Of a stretch of DNA of 64,000 nt, positions 45,822 to 55,412 are shown piece after piece (within the stretch, counting starts at the first letter, position 1; each line of letters opens with the position of its first letter). The stretch is taken from NCBI RefSeq assembly GCF_030253575.1, contig NC_080568.1, positions 8,831,501 through 8,895,500 of the forward strand, in the 5' to 3' direction. Origin of the DNA: Rhododendron vialii (lineage: Eukaryota; Streptophyta; Magnoliopsida; Ericales; Ericaceae). Under the pieces are notes generated by a model, which saw only the letters and a program-made list of their open reading frames with translations, did not search any database and had not been told where the DNA came from. The translations under genes and the position numbers were made by a program.

Positions 45822-48346
45822 CTACATGTCCTTCCTACGCTTAGAATAATGCAACAGTTTGTGACTTCCTGTACCACACGCTGCAGGATGTGGTTGATGC
45901 TGACTCCTACGTGGCACAAACGGTGGGGTGCCATCTTGCTCCTCCTGAACTTCCTGCTCCACAACATGCGCCTGCGTCACAACCCCATCTCCCTCACCCT
46001 GCTTGCCCTGAACATCGAGCTTTACAGGCACCTCTGCATCCCCCTCCACCGTGGGGTGACCACCCGTACCCACTAAGTCATCTCCCAATTGAGGGTTGGG
46101 AGGTGCATCTGAACTGCCACCATCATTCCCATCCAATGTCTCCTTCCTCTTTAACACTGACCTGCCAAGAAAAGTTGTGTCCAGACCTCCTACGTTTTGC
46201 AAAGGGCAATCGAACCATTCTTGAGGGTCGAAAGACATATCAGTGTGAACCGGTAGCGGAGAAGTACTTTGAAACATAGGCGTGAATGGGTAGCTTGGCA
46301 CACTCCCTATATGTGCCGTAAAGGAGGAAGACACAGAACCCCCATCTGCATCTTGCGGTGCAGAAGTAGTCCCGACGTCCACTGTATCCGGTATGGCATC
46401 ATTGTGTATGAATGGGTCCACCGGCTTTTGCGCTACAGCATTATCCACCTCAATCGCAGGGTCCTGTAAGAGGTCAACCTTTTCTGCCACATTCACGCCT
46501 TCTGCTTGAGGCTGGTTAGGCTCAATTGGGGGCCTTTTACGCAACCACTTCTCCAAATACAACATCGCCCCAACTCCTTCCTCCCCAATAGACCGAAGCT
46601 CATCTAAGCCAATATCCTCCATTGTCTGCACTGTCATTAGCCTCTCAAACAATCTAATCTGCATATTTTACAACAACATCATACAAAACATAAGAACACA
46701 ATTGAATTACGATAAATGACAACAAATCAATAGCCAACTATCATACCGCCTTGTCTGCTCCTCCACCTAGTCGACTAATATATTGTACCGTAATCCTCTC
46801 GTACCAAGTAACATGAGGATCATTGGCAGGATAGGCATACTCATGAGAGTCCGGCTCTCCAGTAGGTACAATATGTTCCAACCTATGATTCCACATCTCC
46901 AACTCAGCATGGTGGTCTTGCCGGTAATCCTTTTGCCCAGCCTTCCAGTCCTTTCCATGCGGTGGTTGCCTACAATTACAATGAGCAGGGATTGTTTGTC
47001 GACGCCCAAACTGTCGCATCACCCTATCTGTCATGTGCATTTGCACCATTGGAAAATTCAACAATGGGACCTTCGCCATCCAAATTGCCCTTCCAGCACG
47101 ACAACTTGGAGGAAGGCTAGCAATTAACTCGTCACTGTACGGTCTCCAAATCACCTACACAATGAAATACAAACAGTATGACCAAATCAATATTATCATG
47201 CAAAGATTAGTTGATTTCGTATTCAAATAATAATTTTTATGAAATACATACCTCATCCGGCCTTTGCATGTCAAAATAATGTCTATAATATCCAACAACA
47301 TGGGTTGACAAATCCAGTGAGTGAAAATGATCATCCCACCTAAACATAAGTATTACATATAAAAAATTAAAACATGCAATAGACTAATCTAAAATTGGTA
47401 AATACAAATTACAATGATGAAACCGTACCGTGCACCAAGAGGAGAACCTGGTGGACGCTGACGCGTACCCAAACGTCTAGGAGCAATAAAAGGAAACCGC
47501 TCCCAAGCCCATAGCTGTAGGAGAATGAATGCCCCACCCACGTTGTCCTTACCACTCTTACAACCGTGGCACAGATAGTGGTAAAGATTTGAGAGGCAAG
47601 CACTGCCCCAACCCCGCACAATCGTCAAGTCTTCAAGGAGGGTTAAGTAAGCTAGGTGGACTTGGGACCCTGAGTGGTCGGACATCAACACTCCACCTAT
47701 CAACTGGAGAATATAACCCCGGGCCTGTTGCTGAACATTTTCCTCCGTATACCCTGCCACCAAATGCCCATTAAAATGTTCCCGTAACCAGCTCATCTTT
47801 ACCTTACCACCTTTTCTATCTACTTTATTTACCGGCTCTATCCCTAACAACCGCTGACATAATGGACCCCAGTCTTCATTGGTTGTCCCGATTATAGGTT
47901 CACCATCAACAGGCAGCCCGAGCAAAACCTCCACGTCCTGCAAAGTTACAGACCACTCACCCGTGCGCAAGTGGAACGAGTGGGTCTCCGGCTGCCAACG
48001 CTCTAGTAAAGCTGTCATGAGGCCAAGGTCAAGAGAGATAAACGATATATCTATGACACCACCAAAACCAGCCTGCCTAATCAATTGTAAAACTGGTGGC
48101 GACGGGGGGTCCAACTTCTTCAGTCTAGCTTTAATTTGTCGTACTTTTAGAGGTTTCGAATCTACTGGAGGCTCTCCCTGAAAAAATATGTCAAGTTACT
48201 TTCACAATTTATAATCTGAATCATATAAAGAGTGTTGACAAATATTTAAAATTTGTACTTACATTATTTGCCCATATAGAATGGGAGCGATGACTTTGCT
48301 GATAAGTTAACAAACTCTCGTCAATGAGCCCCTCCTGAAGAACCAT
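45822..48346 (-). CDS. Plant mobile domain (PMD, MAIN-like) protein of the MULE, intact
   Basis: Five exons join without a stop: 48,346-48,263, 48,177-47,429, 47,339-47,252, 47,154-46,747 and 46,658-45,822 (2,166 nt, 721 residues). All introns are GT-AG. Exon 1 gives the short lead ending QQSHRSHSIW. Exons 2 to 4 form the PMD (aminotransferase-like, PF10536): LERWQPETHSFHLRTGEW, TLQDVEVLLGLPVDGEPI, LCHGCKSGKDNVGG and KVPLLNFPMVQMHMTDRVMR then QFGRRQTIP. Exon 5 adds a low-complexity acidic tail ending in a basic SKRRKDM. Host PMD proteins (MAIN, MAIL1) act in the nucleus with PP7-type phosphatases in genome stability and silencing. Transposon PMD proteins have no settled role. It shares orientation with the dead transposase gene downstream. 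Confidence 0.88.
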
Positions 48347-50129
48347 ATTTTATCTTGGGTACCTAAAATAAATAGAGTTAAATTATCAACTCGACAATCT
48401 CAAAAGAGAGTAGGAACTTATCATCCAAAAGATTACAAATTTGTAAAAAATAAATAAAATATTACAAAATATATGGTTGCTGAAGGATTCAAACAAAAAA
48501 GTTGTAAATCATTTACTTACCAATAATAAAATGCCACATATGCATATAGTACAAATGATTGTGTTAATAGACTTCCCCCAAGACACTAATGGTCTAAAAC
48601 TATTCGAACATGTGGGTTCCATACGCTGCATCTAGGACTTACACACATCGAGTGGCTACACATCTTTGTTGAAACACACATCATAAAACCATTTTCCGAA
48701 AACATAAGAGAGACAAGGTGCAAACTCAATGTAGCACATACATGTTGGCTCGTTATGGCACTATTGGAGCTCGATACGAAATTGGGGATAAAGACGCGAG
48801 ATGATGTGTTGAAGATGGGGATTGGAAATTACAATGAGGAGTGTAGAAGTATTGTGACGAGATATGTGGGGGAGTGGGAGAAGGTTATGGCGAGAACTGG
48901 TCCGTGGATTGATTTTAAGAATGATTACAAGACGATGGACTTGAAATTTAGGGAGAGTGTTTGGTAGGTTTTCTCACATATGTTTGAAAAGGGCTATGAA
49001 GCACAGATACGGATACGAAGTATGGATACAACAATACGACAAAACCTAAACAAATTATTGTGATTGTTTGCAACTTATCAAGTGCCAGCAATTTTTCACA
49101 TGTTCTCATACCAGCATGTGAAAGTCTATGTATAGGTTTTGGGGCTTCAAAACATAATTAACCCCTTCGTATGTTGTTCTAAGTTTTGGTATAACTGCAT
49201 CCTAAATATTTTCTGTATCTTATGGTTTACAACTACAATAGAGGTCTATGCTATCGGTGTCTATTTCCCACCCCGCCGCCACCAACAATATTTTCTGTAT
49301 CTTACGTGCTCAAAGATGCTCTAAAAACAACAAAACCCTCCTCCTTCTCGCCGATTTCAACCCCAGATTTATCATAGTTCTATTTCCGCCTTGTGTTGTT
49401 AAGAGTATATGCATCTTTTCTGTAGATAAGAAAGATAAATTCAAACCTTTTTTAGCTAACACTGTGTTCAGCAAATGGGGATAAGTTTTCTTTTTTCGTA
49501 TATGGGGATAATATTTTCAGATAAATATGAGATTGCAATTTCTATGAATGTGAATTCTCAAGGGGGTTTTGACCTTAATTTTTTTTTTAACCTTAGTTTC
49601 TAGGCATTCGGAACTCAAGAAATTTTATATTGCATTCAAAACTATAGGAATTTTAGATTCAATACTCTTGATATATTTGATCATGTCTTTAAAAAGTGTG
49701 TTTCGAGCCATGATTTTTTTTCCTTAAATGCCAATATTCGAGCCAAAACCCTAGTATATATACACACATACATACATATATATAAAAATATATACATACA
49801 CATATACATGAGACAAGGAAGATGGAGAGGAAGAGACTTACTGTGAGTGAAACGGAGGGTGGAGAGCAGGACGACGGAGAGGAGGAACGTGGCTGGAGGA
49901 GATCACGATCGACGTGTAGAGAGAAGGTCGAGCAAATAGGAGGAGAAGGAGGGTTCGATATAAGTTCAAATGTTGGAAAAAACCTGGATTTTAAACCTAT
50001 AGCTCCTTTTGGGAAGGAGTTATAATCTGCCTATAACGCCTTTGCAAAAGGCGCGATGGCCTATATGCCTAAAACGCCTTCCTAAAAGGCGCTATAACAA
50101 TCTGACTAGGACTCCTTCGCCACGTAGGA
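48347..50129. other. Leader side of the MULE: captured fragment and non-coding DNA
   Basis: Besides the IleRS fragment below, I see no gene. A CA/TA microsatellite lies at about 49,755-49,812. Near-palindromes lie at 49,998-50,023, 50,032-50,055, 50,069-50,098 and 50,142-50,168. A short frame at 49,822-50,025 has no family features. Confidence 0.5.
48741..49000 (+). pseudogene. Captured fragment of cytosolic isoleucyl-tRNA synthetase
   Basis: The plus-strand frame 48,755-48,967 reads KLGIKTRDDVLKMGI, CRSIVTRYVGEWEKVMARTG and DFKNDYKTMDLKFRESVW. This is the class I catalytic region of eukaryotic cytosolic IleRS just after the signature HIGH motif, as I know it from the family. A TAG (48,965-48,967) replaces the Trp codon, after which the frame continues VFSHMFEKGYE to about 49,000. 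About 85 codons are present, so it is not functional. It lies inside the MULE in opposite orientation to the element genes, the pattern of a Pack-MULE gene capture. Confidence 0.82.
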
Positions 50130-50250
50130 GTTGGCCTAACCGCTATAACGCGTTTTGAAAAGGCGCGATGGCCTATTTTTACAAAACGTTTCAAAAGATG
50201 GATATTTCTCCAATTTGATTATAAATTATGGCCATTTCGGCCAAAAACTC
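50130..50250 (-). repeat. Right terminal inverted repeat of the MULE
   Basis: Complement of the left end, including GAAACGTTTTGTAA and AACGCGTTATAGCGGTTAGG. Being upstream of the PMD gene on the minus strand, it may contain its promoter, though about 1.8 kb separates it from the start codon. Confidence 0.9.
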
Positions 50251-50858
50251 CCTACTAGTCCTACCTCATGGTTGCGAGAGGATTGAGACGTTCTCACGAG
50301 ATCTCCCACTCTCCCCCAAGGCTTATTAACCTTTTTGGTCCCTAAAGTATTAATTTCATCTCATTTTCGTTCCCAATATAAACATTAGAGACATTTGGTC
50401 CCCAACGTTTCAATTTTGTACCAATCAAGTCCCCAAATCTAACGCCGTGAACCCATTTGTTAAAACAAGGGGCATTCTTGTCATTTCACCAACCCAAATT
50501 CAATCAAAGAAAAACAAAAAAGAAATAAAAGAAAAGAGAAAAAGCTTTGCACAGCCATGGCCGCTGCTGCCATGGTGTCCAGCTGCCCCCGCCATCCTCC
50601 TTCTCTCCTCTCTTCTTTCTTTCCTCCCTCGCCTACAACCATAGGAAAAGAGGATAGGGGGAATGATTTCAATTTCTTCAAAAAATCCACCATGGTTTAT
50701 GAACTGTTTGGATTCATACTTTCAAAAAAAAAAACTTGTTTGGTCGTTTCCTGTTGCTATTCTTTTACAATCAAAATACAGATCTGAGCCTTTAGCTTTT
50801 CTGTTCCATCAATTTATCGTCACACTTCTTCGGAGCCCGTACCCTCCATGGGCGAAGC
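50251..50858. other. Right flank of the MULE
   Basis: There is no gene. Bases 50,320-50,450 have a style common in plant foldback elements (TTTTTGGTCCCTAAAGTATT and repeated GGTCCCC-type blocks), but no second arm is visible. A Ser/Pro-rich frame near 50,557 is not supported. Confidence 0.4.
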
Positions 50859-51108
50859 CTAGAATTGAGCCGCCGTAATCTTGACATCATCCTCTGTCGC
50901 GGCGCCGGCTTTCGTCGAAAAATCATCCAGAGTCATCTCCGGCAGCTCGCGACTCCTCCCTCCCGTAACGATCTCCTTCCAAACCTCCTCTACGGTCTTG
51001 TTCGAAACACTGCCGTTTTGGACGGCGGAGGAAGATTTGTATGGAAATACCATATGGGTGTCGTCTGTGTAGACTGTAGATGTTTCTGATGATGTCGTCC
51101 ATGTTCAT
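50859..51108 (-). pseudogene. Fragment of a group A bZIP (ABI5/GBF4-like) gene
   Basis: On the minus strand the piece begins MNMDDIIRNIYS, then after a one-base frame change continues SNKTVEEVWKEIVTGGRSRE and LPEMTLDDFSTKAGA to a TAG at 50,859. These are the conserved N-terminal C-domains of the ABA-related group A bZIP factors, which carry phosphorylation sites for SnRK2 kinases. The basic leucine zipper and the extreme N-terminus are absent. The left end of LTR element 2 lies five bases upstream of MNM, so the element may have cut the gene. The rest could lie beyond the window. Confidence 0.72.
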
Positions 51109-51113
51109 GGAAC

Positions 51114-53096
51114 TGTAGACACCCCATTCTAGACTGTCCAGATAACGTTATTTTTCGATCTTTTATTTCCCCAATGATGATTAATGGTCGAGAACAATCT
51201 GAGGACGATGGTGTGTTTGAGCTTTGAGTGTCCCGAACCTCTTTCAAACCCCCTTCAAACCCTTCAAACCAGAGCCAAACAGCCCCAGCAAAACCCAAAC
51301 TGGCTTACGCCAATACCCTGATGACGCACGCCAGTTAGCTGCCACGTCCCGGTCATCGACCGTTGACTCAGTTATCACTGGCGCACGCCAGTCAAGCCCA
51401 GTCAAATCAACTTTATTCAGCCACATGGACGAGACGTTTGTGCCACCCTGACGTCAGCTACAGTCTCCCTGATGATTATATCGCACAGGCCCATTCCCCT
51501 TCTCTCCTACACCCCCCATCAAGGCAAGTCCCATGCATTTAATGCATGGGAGGCTCCCACTCAAGGCCAAACAGCCCTTAGCCCCAACTGATCTCAGTCT
51601 TTCTTTAGTCCCCCTTTCCCCTATATATACACCCCTCTCTCACTCTTGTAAAGGGTTCAAAAAAAAAGGGCTACACTCAAGAAGCTCTCAAGCTCTCTCC
51701 CTCTCTTCTTCTTGCTCTCTTCTCACACTAGTTGAAAGAGTAAGTAAACACCTCTCTCACACACCATTACACAGCCATTCTTCCATCTCCCATCCATCAA
51801 CACTCAAGTTCAAAGCTCAAATCCATCATCAAAACTCAATCCAAAGAGGTATACCACCTTTTTGCTTATGTTCTGTTCTGACCCCTAAGGGGGGCTAGCA
51901 GGGTCAAGGCTGGTAATCAATACCAGTCCTGGCCCTAAAGCTGGCCTAATTTCAAGGATCGTAAGGAGTGAACAATGGCGCACGCCAGTAATATCGAGCC
52001 GTACGCCAGTCCTGGCGGTATGCGCACTACTGGCGTGGGGATCATTGATCATCCATTTCTTGCTTATATTTTCTCTCATCACCTTGTAGCATGCTAATAA
52101 CCAGTTTTACAGCTTTCTGTATCCTAAAACTGTTTAGCTATAGCATTCAATATTTGCTTTCATCTGCTTAAAAGGGCCATCTGGGATCCTTCTGGTCGTG
52201 TTTCAGAGCCCAAATGATGCAAAGCCAAGCATTGGATTAAGGACAGACTGGCGTACGATTTTCTATGACTGGCGTACGGCAGTGTTGCCCAGGATCCAGT
52301 GGCTGGTCCTTGCATCTTAGCTTTGTCTTGGCCTCATTTCTGTCCCTACACTGTTTTTGGGGCATTCTGTTGTCTTTCATGGCTTGAAGCCATCTCACCT
52401 GTCTGTAAATATATGTACTTTGCTCTATTAACTGCGTGGTTTGTCCTGGGTGTGCACTGGTCCCTTTCCAAAGCCCAGAGGATTGCAAACAAAGACTGAG
52501 AAACTAGATAAGTGGAGTACGCCAGTTGGGTTGTGGCGTGCGCAGGTCATATCAGCATGCACTGGTTCGGCCAGTGCATGCTGGTGCGAAGCCTGTTTGC
52601 GTCCCTTCAAGACAGCGTACTCCAACTTATTCGGGTTGCTCGGTGCTTGTTCTCAATCTATGTTTATCATTGCAAGCAAGTCATCCATAAGCATTTTATC
52701 ACATAAACGCAACTTGTTACAGTTTTAATCCCCATTAACTGTTCCCCCTCCCTAGCTGGCTAAAAAAATGACTAAATGAGAGAAAAATGCAAAAGTTTTA
52801 CAAGGAAATGCCCGAGTAGAGACCAATCTTCGGATTGGGCGAGAGGGGTGCCATAAAACCCTTCCCCTCTCGTAACATGGCTCCCGAACCTCAGATATCG
52901 AAGGTGACGACGGACCGGTCTACAAGCCTTTTTTAAAATCAAGCAAACGTGGCTAACGTTTTCGAGTTCGGTTCCTTGGGTGTTCTCACCGCTAAAACCC
53001 GAGTGGCGACTCTGAATCGAAGCATTTCGCCGCGCTTTCCGAAAAAGGGCCGCACCTGACTCTGTAAATTGAAAATTTCCGGGTCGCGTGCCCACA
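51114..53096 (+). repeat. 5' LTR of copy 2
   Basis: 1,983 bp, beginning TGTAGACACCCC and ending CGTGCCCACA, like the LTRs of copy 1 but well diverged from them in the middle. A TATA box (TATATATAC) lies at 51,621-51,629. Confidence 0.82.
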
Positions 53097-53097
53097 A

Positions 53098-53115
53098 TGG
53101 CGACTCTGCTGGGGA
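53098..53115 (+). promoter_or_regulatory. tRNA primer-binding site of copy 2
   Basis: TGGCGACTCTGCTGGGGA, one base after the LTR. It differs from the site of copy 1 at a single base and marks the plus strand as the coding strand. Confidence 0.75.
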
Positions 53116-54314
53116 TATCATTGCGTTGGTTGGTATTTGGCGATTAATACATAAATTGAACAATTTTCAAAAGTCTGTCAAAACAGTACGCTTCGCGCTG
53201 CTGAAGAACAGAATGGTAACGTAATAGGATCTCAGCATCCGACCAATCCAAACTGGGGCTTTTACTATTGTTCACTTATGTAGTTTTCTCCAAGTATTGA
53301 TCAATGAAAGTGAGCCAAACTTCAAAGGGCATTTTTCAAAAACGTTGTGTTTCTCTCTCATTCTATCATTCTTTGGCATTCTCCATTCGCATCGACGTTG
53401 GCAAGCCCCGTTGAGGTGTTTTGGGTAACCGGCACAGTTTACTGGAGCCCGGGGTCCTCGAACGCCCAACAACCTTGGACGATGATGAGTCGTAATACCA
53501 TTCGACCATTGCTTTGCTACACGCGTTGCAGTGGGAGGTATACTGCGGCTCTAGTTAAAGGAACCCCCTTAAACCAAAACCGGCCTCTACACGCGTATAA
53601 AGCACTAGAACCTTTTAACCTAAGACAGGAGCCCACAGGGTAGGATTTCTTGTATCTAACCCCCATAAACTGTCTATGTGCTACTGCTTTCCCTATCGCA
53701 TGCCTGTACATACATTCATACTGTTTTGCGTAGGAGCATGCTAGGGCGGCTTTTAGGGTGCCTCTTGTCGAGTTTGTCTTATGCCCGTTTGGCGTTGCCT
53801 TGGCCCGATGACGAGTCATGCATCTCGATGGTGCATGTTTTCAATTTTCAAAGTCCTTGGATCAACGAGACTTTGGGAAATCAAGACTTTCTAAGTCCTT
53901 GTCTAACGCTCGATCGAGGTTTCAGACAGAAAACTCCGAAGTTGAAACTTCGAGAAGGGAAAAGTCAAAGGCTTAGGCTGTTTTGGCATCTCTTAGTGAC
54001 AGTCGATTCAATCAAGGATACACCCTCGAAAAGAATATCCGAGGATTCATGGCAACGTCCAAATGTCATAAGATAGACACTCTTTAGTCATAGAGTCTAG
54101 GAGGACACCGACGACGATGACATGCGCATTGCATTCCTTCAAAATTCTTTCAAAAGCTTGCTGCAGGAACACCACTGAGTTCTCATTTACTTTGCTGTCA
54201 AAGCTCTAGGCCGTTTCACCGAAAGAAAGACCCAAGCCTACTCGGGAGGGTCTGCCAGGGCCATTTCACTGTCACTTCCAAAGCCATATCACCCTCCTCA
54301 ACCATTAATCCAAA
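53116..54314 (+). other. Leader of copy 2
   Basis: Long untranslated leader shared with copy 1 (29,608-31,067, reversed). No convincing coding frame. Confidence 0.55.
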
Positions 54315-55412
54315 ATGGCAGCACAAACAGAGCTGGCTGAGCTAAAGAGGGTTGTTCAAGAAATGAACCAGAAAATGGACAAACAAATGGCTATGGTCCA
54401 GGGACTGGTTGACCTTTTTACCTCCGTCATTTCAAAGACAGATCTGGGGCTAGTCAAAGAACCTCTTCAGGCCCACCACACTCCTGAGATTGGAACCAAG
54501 CTGTGCTCGAAAGACGTGTTCAAAGACCTGGCTGAGTTTCATGAAGCCAGAACTCACCCGAAAGAAGATGCTGGATCCCTGTTCAAAGCCAACACTAAAA
54601 GGGAGGATATGCGCGACATAGAAATCAATCCCAAAGGCAAAAGTGTGCACCCTGTTGATGGTGCAATGTTGTGCAACTACAAAGCAAGCAAAGGCTCCAC
54701 CTTGAACCCCCAATCCAATCGCCGGAACCCACCAAGGACCTTCTCCCGCTTCTCCACACCTTTGTCCTCGGTTTATGAGAAGCTCCTCGAAGCTGGCTTC
54801 CTCAAGCCACTCCTTCCAACTCCTTCGCCTCGAACATTCCCGGCATCCTACAACCCAAACGCCTATTGTGCTTTCCATCAAATGCCCGGCCATCTCACCG
54901 ATGCCTGCTTCCGCCTTCGACATGAAATTCAAAATCTCATTGACAATGGCACCATTCAAGCTCCACTCCCATCAAAGCCTAGCGTCATATCCAACTTCAT
55001 GCTCCAACACGGTTCCAACCCATGTGTTAACCAGATATCCATCAACTCTACTCAAATCAACTCAAGCTCCACTCAAATCAAACCTAGCTCCACCATATTA
55101 AACCCAACCCTTTTCATTAGCCCAGAAAATCAAACCAAGCCAATTTTGTCTCTCCCATCCGAACCCGAGGTTAACCTGATGGCCATAGGTGCAGTCGAGG
55201 TCCTTACCGCCGATACCTGGGTTGACAATGATGAGCAGTCTACAAAGGAGGAACTCAAGAGGAAGCTTAATCAATCAAAGGAGAAAACGGACTGGCTCGG
55301 ATCCTTCAATCATGAGAATTTAGGGCTGTTGTTCAAGGAGTTCTCTCAAGTGGGTTTGGATGAAGAAGCTGAAGAAGCCGAAGTGTTGTTGCTTAAGCCT
55401 GTTGTCCTCTAG
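54315..55412 (+). CDS. Gag-derived 365-aa protein of copy 2
   Basis: The ORF is intact from ATGGCAGCACAAAC to TAG. The start matches the gag start of copy 1. Residues about 5-40 are heptad-like (ELKRVVQEMNQKMDKQMAMV), probably a short coiled coil. The middle lacks the Retrotrans_gag core seen in copy 1 (no KMPDLVKFDG or GPAFHWF). From about residue 140 it is homologous to the C-terminal gag part of copy 1, with the Cys/His motif CAFHQMPGHLTDACFRLRHE, then LIDNG, a Ser/Thr/Asn-rich stretch (about 230-270) and an acidic end. It could be a reduced gag that joins particles made by another element, or a chance survivor. No protease or polymerase follows. Confidence 0.6.
   Translation: MAAQTELAELKRVVQEMNQKMDKQMAMVQGLVDLFTSVISKTDLGLVKEPLQAHHTPEIGTKLCSKDVFKDLAEFHEARTHPKEDAGSLFKANTKREDMRDIEINPKGKSVHPVDGAMLCNYKASKGSTLNPQSNRRNPPRTFSRFSTPLSSVYEKLLEAGFLKPLLPTPSPRTFPASYNPNAYCAFHQMPGHLTDACFRLRHEIQNLIDNGTIQAPLPSKPSVISNFMLQHGSNPCVNQISINSTQINSSSTQIKPSSTILNPTLFISPENQTKPILSLPSEPEVNLMAIGAVEVLTADTWVDNDEQSTKEELKRKLNQSKEKTDWLGSFNHENLGLLFKEFSQVGLDEEAEEAEVLLLKPVVL

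Larger units (their letters stand above)
40910..50250 (-). mobile_element. PMD-carrying Mutator-like element, complete 9.3 kb
   Basis: Both ends begin GAGTTTTTGGCCGAAATGG and match in inverted orientation for about 118 bp (40,910-41,028 and 50,130-50,250). They are flanked by CCTGCTAGTC and CCTACTAGTC, a 10-bp target duplication with one mismatch. Inside, all on the minus strand, are a PMD gene (48,346-45,822), a 150-bp tandem array and a mudrA-like transposase pseudogene (44,247-41,517). A host gene fragment lies on the plus strand at 48,741-49,000. Near-palindromic motifs of about 25 bp fill the subterminal and intergenic parts. The element is intact in structure but no longer autonomous, because the transposase frame has three stops. 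Confidence 0.92.

Noticed and set aside
45783..46279. Plus-strand frames of 97 and 129 aa
   Set aside because: They lie antisense to PMD exon 5, which has the family context and splice sites. The plus-strand frames have no recognisable features.
49822..50025. 67-aa basic/acidic frame near the right end of the MULE
   Set aside because: It has no homology I recognise and overlaps the near-palindrome cluster. It could be leader sequence but cannot be supported as a gene.
50447..50787. Ser/Pro-rich frames starting near ATGGCCGCTGCTGCC
   Set aside because: They are low complexity and overlap on both strands, with no domain.
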